A stretch of DNA of 64,000 nucleotides. It comes from Clusia tigrina. Taxonomy: Eukaryota; Arthropoda; Insecta; Diptera; Clusiidae. The DNA lies in NCBI GenBank assembly GCA_920105625.2, contig OV050032.1, positions 102,160,542-102,224,541 on the forward strand, written 5' to 3'. The notes under the pieces were generated by a model, which saw only the letters and a list, made by a program, of their open reading frames with translations, made no database searches and was not told the origin of the DNA. The position numbers and the translations under genes are program-made. Positions 8,013 through 22,380 of the stretch are shown piece after piece (within the stretch, counting starts at the first letter, position 1; the number at the start of each line of letters is the position of its first letter).

Positions 8013-11000
8013 GATGGCTTAAATTGACAAGAGGCTCGAGTACTTTATTGTTACAAAATTTCAAGGTTTTATGACGCTCCAGTCAAAAGTTACAAGCATT
8101 TGTATGTTGCAAACTTTTGATAGGTGTAGCACGTACCGTAAAGAAGTTAGGGGCGTTTGAAGATTTATCAGCGTTTGATTTGGGACTCTAGGGTAGCATA
8201 GCTTTGAGCGATAGCTTAAATTGACAAGAGGCTCGGGTACTTTATTGTTACAAAATTTCAAGGTTTTATGACGCTCCAGTAAAAAGTTGCAAGCAATTCT
8301 ATGTTGCAAACTTTATAGGTGTAGGACGTACCGTAAAGAAGTTAGGGGCGTTTGAAGTTTTATCAGTGTTTGATTTGGGACTCAAGGGTAACATAGCTTT
8401 GAGCGATGGCTTAAATTGACAAGAGGCTCGAGTACTTTATTGTTACAAAATTTCAAGTTTTTATGACGCTCCAGTAAAAAGTTACAAGCATTTGAATGTT
8501 GCCAACTTTGATAGGTGTAGGACGTACCGTAAAGAAGTTAGGGGCGTTTGAAGTTGTATCAGTGTTTGATTTGGGACTCAAGGGTAGCATAGTTTTGAGC
8601 GATAGCTTAAATTGACAAGAGGCTCGGGTACTTCATTGTTACAAAATTTCAAGGTTTTATGACGCTCCAGTAAAAAGTTACAAGCATTTGAATGTTGCCG
8701 ACTTTGATAGGTGTAGGACGTACCGTAAAGAAGTTAGGGGCGTTTGAAGTTTTATCAGTGTTTGATTTGGGACTCTAGGGTAGCATAGCTTTGAGCGATG
8801 GCTTAAATTGACAAGAGGCTCGAGCACTTTATTGTTACAAAATTTCAAGGTTTTATGACGCTCCAGTAAAAAGTTACAAGCATTTGTATGTTGCAAACTT
8901 TGATAGGTGTAGGACGTACCGTCAAGAAGTTAGGGCCATTTGAAGTTTTATCAGTGTTTGATTTGGGACTCTAGGGTAGCATAGCTTTGAGCGATGGCTT
9001 AAATTGACAAGAGGCTCGGGTACTTCATTGTTACAAAATTTCAAGGTTTTATGACGCTCCAGTAAAAAGTTACAAGCATTTGGATGTTGCAAACTTTGAC
9101 AGGTGTAGGACGTACCGTATAGAAGTTAGAGCCATTTGAAGTTTTATCAGTGTTTGATTTGGGACTCTAGTGTAGCATAGCTTTGAGCGATGGCTTAAAT
9201 TGACAAGAGGATCGAGTACTTTATTGTTACAAAATTTCAAGGTTTTATGACGCTCCAGTAAAAAGTTACAAGCATTTGTATGTTGCAAACTTTGATAGGT
9301 GTAGGACGTACCGTATAGAAGTACGGGGCGTTTGAAGTTTCATCAGTGTTTGATTTGGGACTCAAGGGTAGCATAGCTTTGAGCGATGGCTTAAATTGAC
9401 AAGAGGCTCGAGTACTTTATTGTTACAAAATTTCAAGGTTTTATGACGCTCCAGTAAAAAGTTACAAGCATTTGAATGTTGCCAACTTTGATAGGTGTAG
9501 GACGTACCGTAAAGAAGTTAGGGGCGTTTGAAGTTTTATCAGTGTTTGATTTGGGACTCTAGGGTAGCATAGCTTTGAGCGATAACTTAAATTGACAAGA
9601 TGCTCGAGTACTTTAGTGTTACAAAATTTCAAGGTTTTATGACGCTCCAGTAAAAAGTTACAAGCATTTGTATGTTGCAAACTTTGATAGGTGTAGGACG
9701 TACCGTAAAGAAGTTAGGGGCGTTTGAAGTTTTATCAGTGTTTGATTTGGGACTCTAGGGTAGCATAGCTTTGAGCGATAACATAAATTGACAAGATGCT
9801 CGAGTACTTTATTGTTACAAAATTTCAAGGTTTTATGACGCTCCAGTAAAAATTTACAAGCATTTGAATGTTGCAAACTTTGATAGGTGTAGGACGTACC
9901 GTCAAGAAGTTAGGGCCATTTGAAGTTTTATCAGTGTTTGATTTCGGACTCTAGGGTAGCATAGCTTTGAGCGATGGCTTAAATTGACAAGAGGCTCGAG
10001 TACTTCATTGTTACAAAATTTCTAGGTTTTATGACGCTCCAGTAAAAACTTACAAGCATTTGAATGTTGCCAACTTTGATAGGTGCAGGACGTACCGTAT
10101 AGAAGTTAGGGGCGTTTGAAGTTTTATCAGTGTTTGATTTGGAACTCTAGGGTAGCATAGCTTTGAGCGATGGCTTTTATTGACAAGAGGCTCGGGTACT
10201 TTATTGTTACAAAATTTCAAGGTTTTATGACGCTCCAGTAAAATGTTACAAGCATTTGAATGTTGCCAACTTTGATAGGTGTAGGCCATACCGTATAGAA
10301 GTTAGGGGCGTTTGAAGTTTTATCAGTGTTTGATTTGGGACTCAAGGGTAGCATAGCTTTGAGCGATGGCCTAAATTGACAAGAGGCTCGAGTACTTTAT
10401 TGTTACAAAATTTCAAGGTTTTAGGACGCTCCATTAAAAAGTTACAAGCATTTGAATGTTGCAAACTTTGATAGGTGTAGGACGTACCGTAAAGAAGTTA
10501 GGGGCGTTTGAAGTTTTATCAGTGTTTGATTTGGGACTCTAGGGTAGCATAGCTTTGAGCGATAACTTAAAATGACAAGATGCTCGAGTACTTTATTGTT
10601 ACAAAATTTCAAGGTTTTATGACGCTCCAGTAAAAAGTTACAAGCATTTGTATGTTGCAAACTTTGATAGGTGTAGGACGTCCCGTAAAGAAGTTAGGGG
10701 CGTTTGAAGTTTTATCAGTGTTTGATTTGGGACTCTAGGGGAGCATAGCTTTGAGCGATAACTTAAATTGACAAGATGCTCGAGTACTTTATTGTTACAA
10801 AATTTCAAGGTTTTATGACGCTCCAGTAAAAAGTTACAAGCATTTGTATGTTGCAAACTTTGATAGGTGTAGGACGTACCGTCAAGAAGTTAGGGCCATT
10901 TGAAGTTTTATCAGTGTTTGATTTGGGACTCTAGGGTAGCATAGCTTTGAGTGATGGCTTAAATTGACAAGAGACTCGAGTACTTCATTGTTACAAAATT

Positions 11001-13500
11001 TCAAGGTTTTATGACGCTCCAGTGAAAAGTTACAAGCATTTGTATGTTGCAAACTTTGATAGGTGTAGGACGTACCGTAAAGAAGTTAGGGGCGTTTGAA
11101 GTTTTATCAGTGTTTGATTTGGGACTCAAGGGTAGCATAGCTTTGAGCGATGGCTTAAATTGACAAGAGGCTCGAGTACTTCATTGTTACAAAATTTCAA
11201 GGTTTTATGACGCTCCAGTAAAAATTTACAAGCATTTGTATGTTGCAAACTTTGATAGGTGTAGGACGTACCGTAAAGAAGTTAGGGGCATTTGAAGTTT
11301 TATCAGTGTTTGATTTGGGACTCAAGGGTAGCATAGTTTTGAGCGATAGCTTAAATTGACAAGAGGCTCGGGTACTTCATTGTTACAAAATTTCAAGGTT
11401 TTATGACGCTCCAGTAAAAAGTTACAAGCATTTGAATGTTGCCGACTTTGATAGGTGTAGGACGTACCGTAAAGAAGTTAGGGGCGTTTGAAGTTTTATC
11501 AGTGTTTGATTTTTGACTCTAGGGTAGCATAGCTTTGAGCGATGGCTTAAATTGACAAGAGGCTCGAGTACTTTATTGTTACAAAATTTCAAGGTTTTAT
11601 GACGCTCCAGTCAAAAGTTACAAGCATTTGTATGTTGCAAACTTTGATAGGTGTAGCACGTACCGTAAAGAAGTTAGGGGCGTTTGAAGATTTATCAGCG
11701 TTTGATTTGGGACTCTAGGGTAGCATAGTTTTGAGCGATAGCTTAAATTGACAAGAGGCTCGGGTACTTCATTGTTACAAAATTTCAAGGTTTTATGACG
11801 CTCCAGTAAAAAGTTACAAGCATTTGAATGTTGCCGACTTTGATAGGTGTAGGACATACCGTCAAGAAGTTAGGGCCATTTGAAGTTTTATCAGTGTTTG
11901 ATTTGGGACTCTAGGGTAGCATAGCTTTGAGCGATAGCTTAAATTGACAAGAGGCTCGGGTACTTCATTGTTACAAAATTTCAAGGTTTTATGACGCTCC
12001 AGTAAAAAGTTACAAGCATTTGTATGTTGCAAACTTTGATAGGTGTAGGACGTACCGTAAAGAAGTTAGGGGCGTTTGAAGTTTTATCAGTGTTTGATTT
12101 GGGACTCTAGGGTAGCATAGCTATGAGCGATAACTTAAATTGACAAGATGCTCGAGTACTTTATTGTTAAAATTTTTCAAGGTTTTATGACGCTCCAGTA
12201 AAAAGTTACCAGCATTTGAATGTTGCAAACTTTGATAGGTGTAGGACGTACCGTATAGAAGTTAGGGCCATTTGAAGTTTTATCAGTGTTTGATTTTGGA
12301 CTCTATGGTAGCATAGCTTTGAGCGATAGCTTAAATTGACAAGAGGCTCGAGTACTTTATTGTTACAAAATTTCAAGGTTTTATGACGCTCCAGTAAAAA
12401 GTTACAAGCATTTGTATGTTGCAAACTTTGACAGGTGTAGGACGTACCGTATAGAAGTTAGGGACATTTGAAGTTTTATCAGTGTTTGATTTGGGACTCT
12501 AGGGTAGCATAGCTTTGAGCGATGGCTTAAATTGACAAGAGGTTCGAGTACTTTATTGTTACAAAATTTCAAGGTTTTATGACACTCCAGTAAAAAGTTA
12601 CAAGCATTTGTATGTTGCAAACTTTGATAGGTGTAGGACGTACCGTATAGAAGTTAGAGCCATTTAAAGTTTTATCAGTGTTTGATTTGGGACTCTAGGG
12701 TAGCATAGTTTTGAGCGATAGCTTAAATTGACAAGAGGCTCGGGTACTTTATTGTTACAAAATTTCAAGGTTTTATGACGCTCCAGTAAAAAGTTACAAG
12801 CATTTGTATGTTGCAAACTTTGATAGGTGTAGGACGTACCGAAAAGAAGTTAGGGGCGTTTGAAGTGTTATCAGTGTTTGATTTGGGACTCAAGGGTAGC
12901 ATAGCTTTGAGCGATGGCTTAAATTGACAAGAGGCTCGAGTACTTTATTGTTACAAAATTTCAAGGTTTTATGACGCTCCAGTAAAAAGTTACACGCATT
13001 TGTATGTTGCAAACTTTGATAGGTGTAGGACGTACCGTAAAGAAGTTAGGGGCGTTTGAAGTTTTATCAGTGTTTGATTTGGGACTCTAGGGTAGCATAG
13101 CTTTGAGCGATAGCTTAAATTGACAAGAGGCTCGGGTACTTCATTGTTACAAAATTTCAAAGTTTTATGACGCTCCAGTAAAAAGTTACAAGCATTTGGA
13201 TGTTGCAAACTTTGACAGGTGTAGGACGTACCGTATAGAAGTTAGAGCCATTTGAAGTTTTATCAGTGTTTGATTTGGGACTCTAGGGTAGCATAGCTTT
13301 GAGCGATGGCTTAAATTGACAAGAGGCTCGAGTACTTTATTGTTACAAAATTTCAAGGTTTTATGACGCTCCAGTAAAAAGTTACAAGCATTTGAATGTT
13401 GCCGACTTTGATAGGTGTAGGACGTACCGTAAATAAGTTAGGGGCGTTTGAAGTTGTATCAGTGTTTGATTTGGGACTCAAGGGTAGCATAGCTTTGAGC
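8013..13500. repeat. 28-monomer higher-order unit, copy 1
   Basis: A block of 5488 bp (28 x 196) that begins again at 13501. It opens with a monomer carrying gtcaaaagttac and an extra T in aaacttttgatagg, and contains the aaaatgttac/aggccatacc and tgctcgag monomers in fixed order. It includes one monomer near 11010-11230 that copy 2 lacks. Its edges are judged by eye from shared variants. Confidence 0.8.
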
Positions 13501-16500
13501 GATGGCTTAAATTGACAAGAGGCTCGAGTACTTTATTGTTACAAAATTTCAAGGTTTTATGACGCTCCAGTCAAAAGTTACAAGCATTTGTATGTTGCAA
13601 ACTTTTGATAGGTGTAGCACGTACCGTAAAGAAGTTAGGGGCGTTTGAAGATTTATCAGCGTTTGATTTGGGACTCTAGGGTAGCATAGCTTTGAGCGAT
13701 AGCTTAAATTGACAAGAGGCTCGGGTACTTTATTGTTACAAAATTTCAAGGTTTTATGACGCTCCAGTAAAAAGTTGCAAGCAATTCTATGTTGCAAACT
13801 TTGATAGGTGTAGGACGTACCGTAAAGAAGTTAGGGGCGTTTGAAGTTTTATCAGTGTTTGATTTGGGACTCAAGGGTAACATAGCTTTGAGCGATGGCT
13901 TAAATTGACAAGAGGCTCGAGTACTTTATTGTTACAAAATTTCAAGTTTTTATGACGCTCCAGTAAAAAGTTACAAGCATTTGAATGTTGCCAACTTTGA
14001 TAGGTGTAGGACGTACCGTAAAGAAGTTAGGGGCGTTTGAAGTTGTATCAGTGTTTGATTTGGGACTCAAGGGTAGCATAGTTTTGAGCGATAGCTTAAA
14101 TTGACAAGAGGCTCGGGTACTTCATTGTTACAAAATTTCAAGGTTTTATGACGCTCCAGTAAAAAGTTACAAGCATTTGAATGTTGCCGACTTTGATAGG
14201 TGTAGGACGTACCGTAAAGAAGTTAGGGGCGTTTGAAGTTTTATCAGTGTTTGATTTGGGACTCTAGGGTAGCACAGCTTTGAGCGATGGCTTAAATTGA
14301 CAAGAGGCTCGAGCACTTTATTGTTACAAAATTTCAAGGTTTTATGACGCTCCAGTAAAAAGTTACAAGCATTTGTATGTTGCAAACTTTGATAGGTGTA
14401 GGACGTACCGTCAAGAAGTTAGGGCCATTTGAAGTTTTATCAGTGTTTGATTTGGGACTCTAGGGTAGCATAGCTTTGAGCGATGGCTTAAATTGACAAG
14501 AGGCTCGGGTACTTCATTGTTACAAAATTTCAAGGTTTTATGACGCTCCAGTAAAAAGTTACAAGCATTTGGATGTTGCAAACTTTGACAGGTGTAGGAC
14601 GTACCGTATAGAAGTTAGAGCCATTTGAAGTTTTATCAGTGTTTGATTTGGGACTCTAGTGTAGCATAGCTTTGAGCGATGGCTTAAATTGACAAGAGGG
14701 TCGAGTACTTTATTGTTACAAAATTTCAAGGTTTTATGACGCTCCAGTAAAAAGTTACAAGCATTTGTATGTTGCAAACTTTGATAGGTGTAGGACGTAC
14801 CGTATAGAAGTACGGGGCGTTTGAAGTTTCATCAGTGTTTGATTTGGGACTCAAGGGTAGCATAGCTTTGAGCGATGGCTTAAATTGACAAGAGGCTCGA
14901 GTACTTTATTGTTACAAAATTTCAAGGTTTTATGACGCTCCAGTAAAAAGTTACAAGCATTTGAATGTTGCCAACTTTGATAGGTGTAGGACGTACCGTA
15001 AAGAAGTTAGGGGCGTTTGAAGTTTTATCAGTGTTTGATTTGGGACTCTAGGGTAGCATAGCTTTGAGCGATAACTTAAATTGACAAGATGCTCGAGTAC
15101 TTTAGTGTTACAAAATTTCAAGGTTTTATGACGCTCCAGTAAAAAGTTACAAGCATTTGTATGTTGCAAACTTTGATAGGTGTAGGACGTCCCGTAAAGA
15201 AGTTAGGGGCGTTTGAAGTTTTATCAGTGTTTGATTTGGGACTCTAGGGTAGCATAGCTTTGAGCGATAACATAAATTGACAAGATGCTCGAGTACTTTA
15301 TTGTTACAAAATTTCAAGGTTTTATGACGCTCCAGTAAAAATTTACAAGCATTTGAATGTTGCAAACTTTGATAGGTGTAGGACGTACCGTCAAGAAGTT
15401 AGGGCCATTTGAAGTTTTATCAGTGTTTGATTTCGGACTCTAGGGTAGCATAGCTTTGAGCGATGGCTTAAATTGACAAGAGGCTCGAGTACTTCATTGT
15501 TACAAAATTTCTAGGTTTTATGACGCTCCAGTAAAAACTTACAAGCATTTGAATGTTGCCAACTTTGATAGGTGCAGGACGTACCGTATAGAAGTTAGGG
15601 GCGTTTGAAGTTTTATCAGTGTTTGATTTGGAACTCTAGGGTAGCATAGCTTTGAGCGATGGCTTATATTGACAAGAGGCTCGGGTACTTTATTGTTACA
15701 AAATTTCAAGGTTTTATGACGCTCCAGTAAAATGTTACAAGCATTTGAATGTTGCCAACTTTGATAGGTGTAGGCCATACCGTATAGAAGTTAGGGGCGT
15801 TTGAAGTTTTATCAGTGTTTGATTTGGGACTCAAGGGTAGCATAGCTTTGAGCGATGGACTAAATTGACAAGAGGCTCGAGTACTTTATTGTTACAAAAT
15901 TTCAAGGTTTTAGGACGCTCCATTAAAAAGTTACAAGCATTTGAATGTTGCAAACTTTGATAGGTGTAGGACGTACCGTAAAGAAGTTAGGGGCGTTTGA
16001 AGTTTTATCAGTGTTTGATTTGGGACTCTAGGGTAGCATAGCTTTGAGCGATAACTTAAAATGACAAGATGCTCGAGTACTTTATTGTTACAAAATTTCA
16101 AGGTTTTATGACGCTCCAGTAAAAAGTTACAAGCATTTGTATGTTGCAAACTTTGATAGGTGTAGGACGTCCCGTAAAGAAGTTAGGGGCGTTTGAAGTT
16201 TTATCAGTGTTTGATTTGGGACTCTAGGGGAGCATAGCTTTGAGCGATAACTTAAATTGACAAGATGCTCGAGTACTTTATTGTTACAAAATTTCAAGGT
16301 TTTATGACGCTCCAGTAAAAAGTTACAAGCATTTGTATGTTGCAAACTTTGATAGGTGTAGGACGTACCGTCAAGAAGTTAGGGCCATTTGAAGTTTTAT
16401 CAGTGTTTGATTTGGGACTCTAGGGTAGCATAGCTTTGAGCGATGGCTTAAATTGACAAGAGACTCGAGTACTTCATTGTTACAAAATTTCAAGGTTTTA

Positions 16501-18780
16501 TGACGCTCCAGTAAAAATTTACAAGCATTTGTATGTTGCAAACTTTGATAGGTGTAGGATGTACCGTAAAGAAGTTAGGGGCATTTGAAGTTTTATCAGT
16601 GTTTGATTTGGGACTCAAGGGTAGCATAGTTTTGAGCGATAGCTTAAATTGACAAGAGGCTCGGGTACTTCATTGTTACAAAATTTCAAGGTTTTATGAC
16701 GCTCCAGTAAAAAGTTACAAGCATTTGAATGTTGCCGACTTTGATAGGTGTAGGACGTACCGTAAAGAAGTTAGGGGCGTTTGAAGTTTTATCAGTGTTT
16801 GATTTTTGACTCTAGGGTAGCATAGCTTTGAGCGATGGCTTAAATTGACAAGAGGCTCGAGTACTTTATTGTTACAAAATTTCAAGGTTTTATGACGCTC
16901 CAGTAAAAAGTTACAAGCATTTGTATGTTGCAAACTTTGATAGGTGTAGCACGTACCGTAAAGAAGTTAGGGGCGTTTGAAGATTTATCAGCGTTTGATT
17001 TGGGACTCTAGGGTAGCATAGTTTTGAGCGATAGCTTAAATTGACAAGAGGCTCGGGTACTTCATTGTTACAAAATTTCAAGGTTTTATGACGCTCCAGT
17101 AAAAAGTTACAAGCATTTGAATGTTGCCGACTTTGATAGGTGTAGGACATACCGTCAAGAAGTTAGGGCCATTTGAAGTTTTATCAGTGTTTGATTTGGG
17201 ACTCTAGGGTAGCATAGCTTTGAGCGATAGCTTAAATTGACAAGAGGCTCGGGTACTTCATTGTTACAAAATTTCAAGGTTTTATGACGCTCCAGTAAAA
17301 AGTTACAAGCATTTGTATGTTGCAAACTTTGATAGGTGTAGGACGTACCGTTAAGAAGTTAGGGGCGTTTGAAGTTTTATCAGTGTTTGATTTGGGACTC
17401 TAGGGTAGCATAGCTACGAGCGATAACTTAAATTGACAAGATGCTCGAGTACTTTATTGTTAAAATTTTTCAAGGTTTTATGACGCTCCAGTAAAAAGTT
17501 ACCAGCATTTGAATGTTGCAAACTTTGATAGGTGTAGGACGTACCGTATAGAAGTTAGGGCCATTTGAAGTTTTATCAGTGTTTGATTTTGGACTCTATG
17601 GTAGCATAGCTTTGAGCGATAGCTTAAATTGACAAGAGGCTCGAGTACTTTATTGTTACAAAATTTCAAGGTTTTATGACGCTCCAGTAAAAAGTTACAA
17701 GCATTTGTATGTTGCAAACTTTGACAGGTGTAGGACGTACCGTATAGAAGTTAGGGCCATTTGAAGTTTTATCAGTGTTTGATTTGGGACTCTAGGGTAG
17801 CATAGCTTTGAGCGATGGCTTAAATTGACAAGAGGTTCGAGTACTTTATTGTTACAAAATTTCAAGGTTTTATGACACTCCAGTAAAAAGTTACAAGCAT
17901 TTGTATGTTGCAAACTTTGATAGGTGTAGGACGTACCGTATAGAAGTTAGAGCCATTTAAAGTTTTATCAGTGTTTGATTTGGGACTCTAGGGTAGCATA
18001 GTTTTGAGCGATAGCTTAAATTGACAAGAGGCTCGGGTACTTTATTGTTACAAAATTTCAAGGTTTTATGACGCTCCAGTAAAAAGTTACAAGCATTTGT
18101 ATGTTGCAAACTTTGATAGGTGTAGGACGTACCGAAAAGAAGTTAGGGGCGTTTGAAGTGTTATCAGTGTTTGATTTGGGACTCAAGGGTAGCATAGCTT
18201 TGAGCGATGGCTTAAATTGACAAGAGGCTCGAGTACTTTATTGTTACAAAATTTCAAGGTTTTATGACGCTCCAGTAAAAAGTTACACGCATTTGTATGT
18301 TGCAAACTTTGATAGGTGTAGGACGTACCGTAAAGAAGTTAGGGGCGTTTGAAGTTTTATCAGTGTTTGATTTTTGACTCTAGGGTAGCATAGCTTTGAG
18401 CGATAGCTTAAATTGACAAGAGGCTCGGGTACTTCATTGTTACAAAATTTCAAAGTTTTATGACGCTCCAGTAAAAAGTTACAAGCATTTGGATGTTGCA
18501 AACTTTGACAGGTGTAGGACGTACCGTATAGAAGTTAGAGCCATTTGAAGTTTTATCAGTGTTTGATTTGGGACTCTAGGGTAGCATAGCTTTGAGCGAT
18601 GGCTTAAATTGACAAGAGGCTCGAGTACTTTATTGTTACAAAATTTCAAGGTTTTATGACGCTCCAGTAAAAAGTTACAAGCATTTGAATGTTGCCGACT
18701 TTGATAGGTGTAGGACGTACCGTAAATAAGTTAGGGGCGTTTGAAGTTGTATCAGTGTTTGATTTGGGACTCAAGGGTAG
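13501..18780. repeat. 28-monomer higher-order unit, copy 2 (27 monomers)
   Basis: This adjoins copy 1 and follows it at offset 5488-5489 up to about 16440, then at 5293 after loss of one whole monomer, up to about 18780. It shares rare changes with copy 1, such as tagcacgtacc, gtacggggcg, gctatgagcg/gctacgagcg and ttaaaatttttcaagg. Only scattered substitutions separate the two copies. Confidence 0.8.
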
Positions 18781-21700
18781 CATAGTTTTGAGCGATAGCT
18801 TAAATTGACAAGAGGCTCGGGTACTTCATTGTTACAAAATTTCAAGGTTTTATGACGCTCCAGTAAAAAGTTACAAGCATTTGAATGTTGCCGACTTTGA
18901 TAGGTGTAGGACGTACCGTAAAGAAGTTAGGGGCGTTTGAAGTTTTATCAGTGTTTGATTTGGGACTCTAGGGTAGCATAGCTTTGAGCGATGGCTTAAA
19001 TTGACAAGAGGCTCGAGTACTTTATTGTTACAAAATTTCAAGGTTTTATGACGCTCCAGTAAAAAGTTACAAGCATTTGTATGTTGCAAACTTTGATAAG
19101 TGTAGGACGTACCGTCAAGAAGTTAGGGCCATTTGAAGTTTTATCAGTGTTTGATTTGGGACTCTAGGGTAGCATAGCTTTGAGCGATGGCTTAAATTGA
19201 CAAGAGGCTCGGGTACTTCATTGTTACAAAATTTCAAAGTTTTATGACGCTCCAGTAAAAAGTTACAAGCATTTGGATGTTGCAAACTTTGACAGGTGTA
19301 GGACGTACCGTATAGAAGTTAGAGCCATTTGAAGTTTTATCGATGTTTGATTTGGGACTCTAGGGTAGCATAGCTTTGAGCGATGGCTTAAATTGACAAG
19401 AGGCTCGAGTACTTCATTGTTACAAAATTTCAAGGTTTTATGACGCTCCAGTAAAAATTTACAAGCATTTGTATGTTGCAAACTTTGATAGGTGTAGGAC
19501 GTACCGTAAAGAAGTTAGGGGCATTTGAAGTTTTATCAGTGTTTGATTTGGGACTCAAGGGTAGCATAGTTTTGAGCGATAGCTTAAATTGACAAGAGGC
19601 TCGGGTACTTCATTGTTACAAAATTTCAAGGTTTTATGACGCTCCAGTAAAAAGTTACAAGCATTTGAATGTTGCCGACTTTGATAGGTGTAGGACGTAC
19701 CGTAAAGAAGTTAGGGGCGTTTGAAGTTTTATCAGTGTTTGATTTTTGACTCTAGGGTAGCATAGCTTTGAGCGATGGCTTAAATTGACAAGAGGCTCGA
19801 GTACTTTATTGTTACAAAATTTCAAGGTTTTATGACGCTCCTGTCAAAAGTTACAAGCATTTGTATGTTGCAAACTTTGATAGGTGTAGCACGTACCGTA
19901 AAGAAGTTAGGGGCGTTTGAAGATTTATCAGCGTTTGATTTGGGACTCTAGGGTAGCATAGTTTTGAGCGATAGCTTAAATTGACAAGAGGCTCGGGTAC
20001 TTCATTGTTACAAAATTTCAAGGTTTTATGACGCTCCAGTAAAAAGTTACAAGCATTTGAATGTTGCCGACTTTGATAGGTGTAGGACATACCGTCAAGA
20101 AGTTAGGGCCATTTGAAGTTTTATCAGTGTTTGATTTGGGACTCTAGGGTAGCATAGCTTTGAGCGATAGCTTAAATTGACAAGAGGCTCGGGTACTTCA
20201 TTGTTACAAAATTTCAAGGTTTTATGACGCTCCAGTAAAAAGTTACAAGCATTTGTATGTTGCAAACTTTGATAGGTGTAGGACGTACCGTAAAGAAGTT
20301 AGGGGCGTTTGAAGTTTTATCAGTGTTTGATTTGGGACTCTAGGGTAGCATAGCTATGAGCGATAACTTAAATTGACAAGATGCTCGAGTACTTTATTGT
20401 TAAAATTTTTCAAGGTTTTATGACGCTCCAGTAAAAAGTTACCAGCATTTGAATGTTGCAAACTTTGATAGGTGTAGGACGTACCGTATAGAAGTTAGGG
20501 CCATTTGAAGTTTTATCAGTGTTTGATTTTGGACTCTATGGTAGCATAGCTTTGAGCGATAGCTTAAATTGACAAGAGGCTCGAGTACTTTATTGTTACA
20601 AAATTTCAAGGTTTTATGACGCTCCAGTAAAAAGTTACAAGCATTTGTATGTTGCAAACTTTGACAGGTGTAGGACGTACCGTATAGAAGTTAGGGCCAT
20701 TTGAAGTTTTATCAGTGTTTGATTTGGGACTCTAGGGTAGCATAGCTTTGAGCGATGGCTTAAATTGACAAGAGGTTCGAGTACTTTATTGTTACAAAAT
20801 TTCAAGGTTTTATGACACTCCAGTAAAAAGTTACAAGCATTTGTATGTTGCAAACTTTGATAGGTGTAGGACGTACCGTATAGAAGTTAGAGCCATTTAA
20901 AGTTTTATCAGTGTTTGATTTGGGACTCTAGGGTAGCATAGTTTTGAGCGATAGCTTAAATTGACAAGAGGCTCGGGTACTTTATTGTTACAAAATTTCA
21001 AGGTTTTATGACGCTCCAGTAAAAAGTTACAAGCATTTGTATGTTGCAAACTTTGATAGGTGTAGGACGTACCGAAAAGAAGTTAGGGGCGTTTGAAGTG
21101 TTATCAGTGTTTGATTTGGGACTCAAGGGTAGCATAGCTTTGAGCGATGGCTTAAATTGACAAGAGGCTCGAGTACTTTATTGTTACAAAATTTCAAGGT
21201 TTTATGACGCTCCAGTAAAAAGTTACACGCATTTGTATGTTGCAAACTTTGATAGGTGTAGGACGTACCGTAAAGAAGTTAGGGGCGTTTGAAGTTTTAT
21301 CAGTGTTTGATTTGGGACTCTAGGGTATCATAGCTTTGAGCGATAGCTTAAATTGACAAGAGGCTCGGGTACTTCATTGTTACAAAATTTCAAAGTTTTA
21401 TGACGCTCCAGTAAAAAGTTACAAGCATTTGGATGTTGCAAACTTTGACAGGTGTAGGACGTACCGTATAGAAGTTAGAGCCATTTGAAGTTTTATCAGT
21501 GTTTGATTTGGGACTCTAGGGTAGCATAGCTTTGAGCGATGGCTTAAATTGACAAGAGGCTCGAGTACTTTATTGTTACAAAATTTCAAGGTTTTATGAC
21601 GCTCCAGTAAAAAGTTACAAGCATTTGAATGTTGCCGACTTTGATAGGTGTAGGACGTACCGTAAATAAGTTAGGGGCGTTTGAAGTTGTATCAGTGTTT

Positions 21701-22380
21701 GATTTGGGACTCAAGGGTAGCATAGTTTTGAGCGATAGCTTAAATTGACAAGAGGCTCGGGTACTTCAATGTTACAAAATTTCAAGGTTTTATGACGCTC
21801 CAGTAAAAAGTTACAAGCATTTGAATGTTGCCGACTTTGATAGGTGTAGGACGTACCGTAAAGAAGTTAGGGGCGTTTGAAGTTTTATCAGTGTTTGATT
21901 TGGGACTCTAGGGTAGCATAGCTTTGAGCGATGGCTTAAATTGACAAGAGGCTCGAGTACTTTACTGTTACAAAATTTCAAGGTTTTATGACGCTCCAGT
22001 AAAAAGTTACAAGCATTTGTATGTTGCAAACTTTGATAAGTGTAGGACGTACCGTCAAGAAGTTAGGGCCATTTGAAGTTTTATCAGTGTTTGATTTGGG
22101 ACTCTAGGGTAGCATAGCTTTGAGCGATGGCTTAAATTGACAAGAGGCTCGGGTACTTCATTGTTACAAAATTTCAAAGTTTTATGACGCTCCAGTAAAA
22201 AGTTACAAGGATTTGGATGTTGCAAACTTTGACAGGTGTAGGACGTACCGTATAGAAGTTAGAGCCATTTGAAGTTTTATCAGTGTTTGATTTGGGACTC
22301 TAGGGTAGCATAGCTTTGAGCGATGGCTTAAATTGACAAGAGGCTCGAGTACTTTATTGTTACAAAATTTCAAGGTTTTA
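16500..22380. repeat. 15-monomer tandem duplication (2 x 2940 bp)
   Basis: 16500-19439 is repeated at 19440-22379 with a constant offset of 2940 (15 x 196). This includes the rare monomers with gatttttgactc, tagcacgtacc, accgaaaagaagtt and accgtaaataagtt. It overlaps copy 2 of the 28-monomer unit, so it is a later event nested on the first. Confidence 0.8.
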
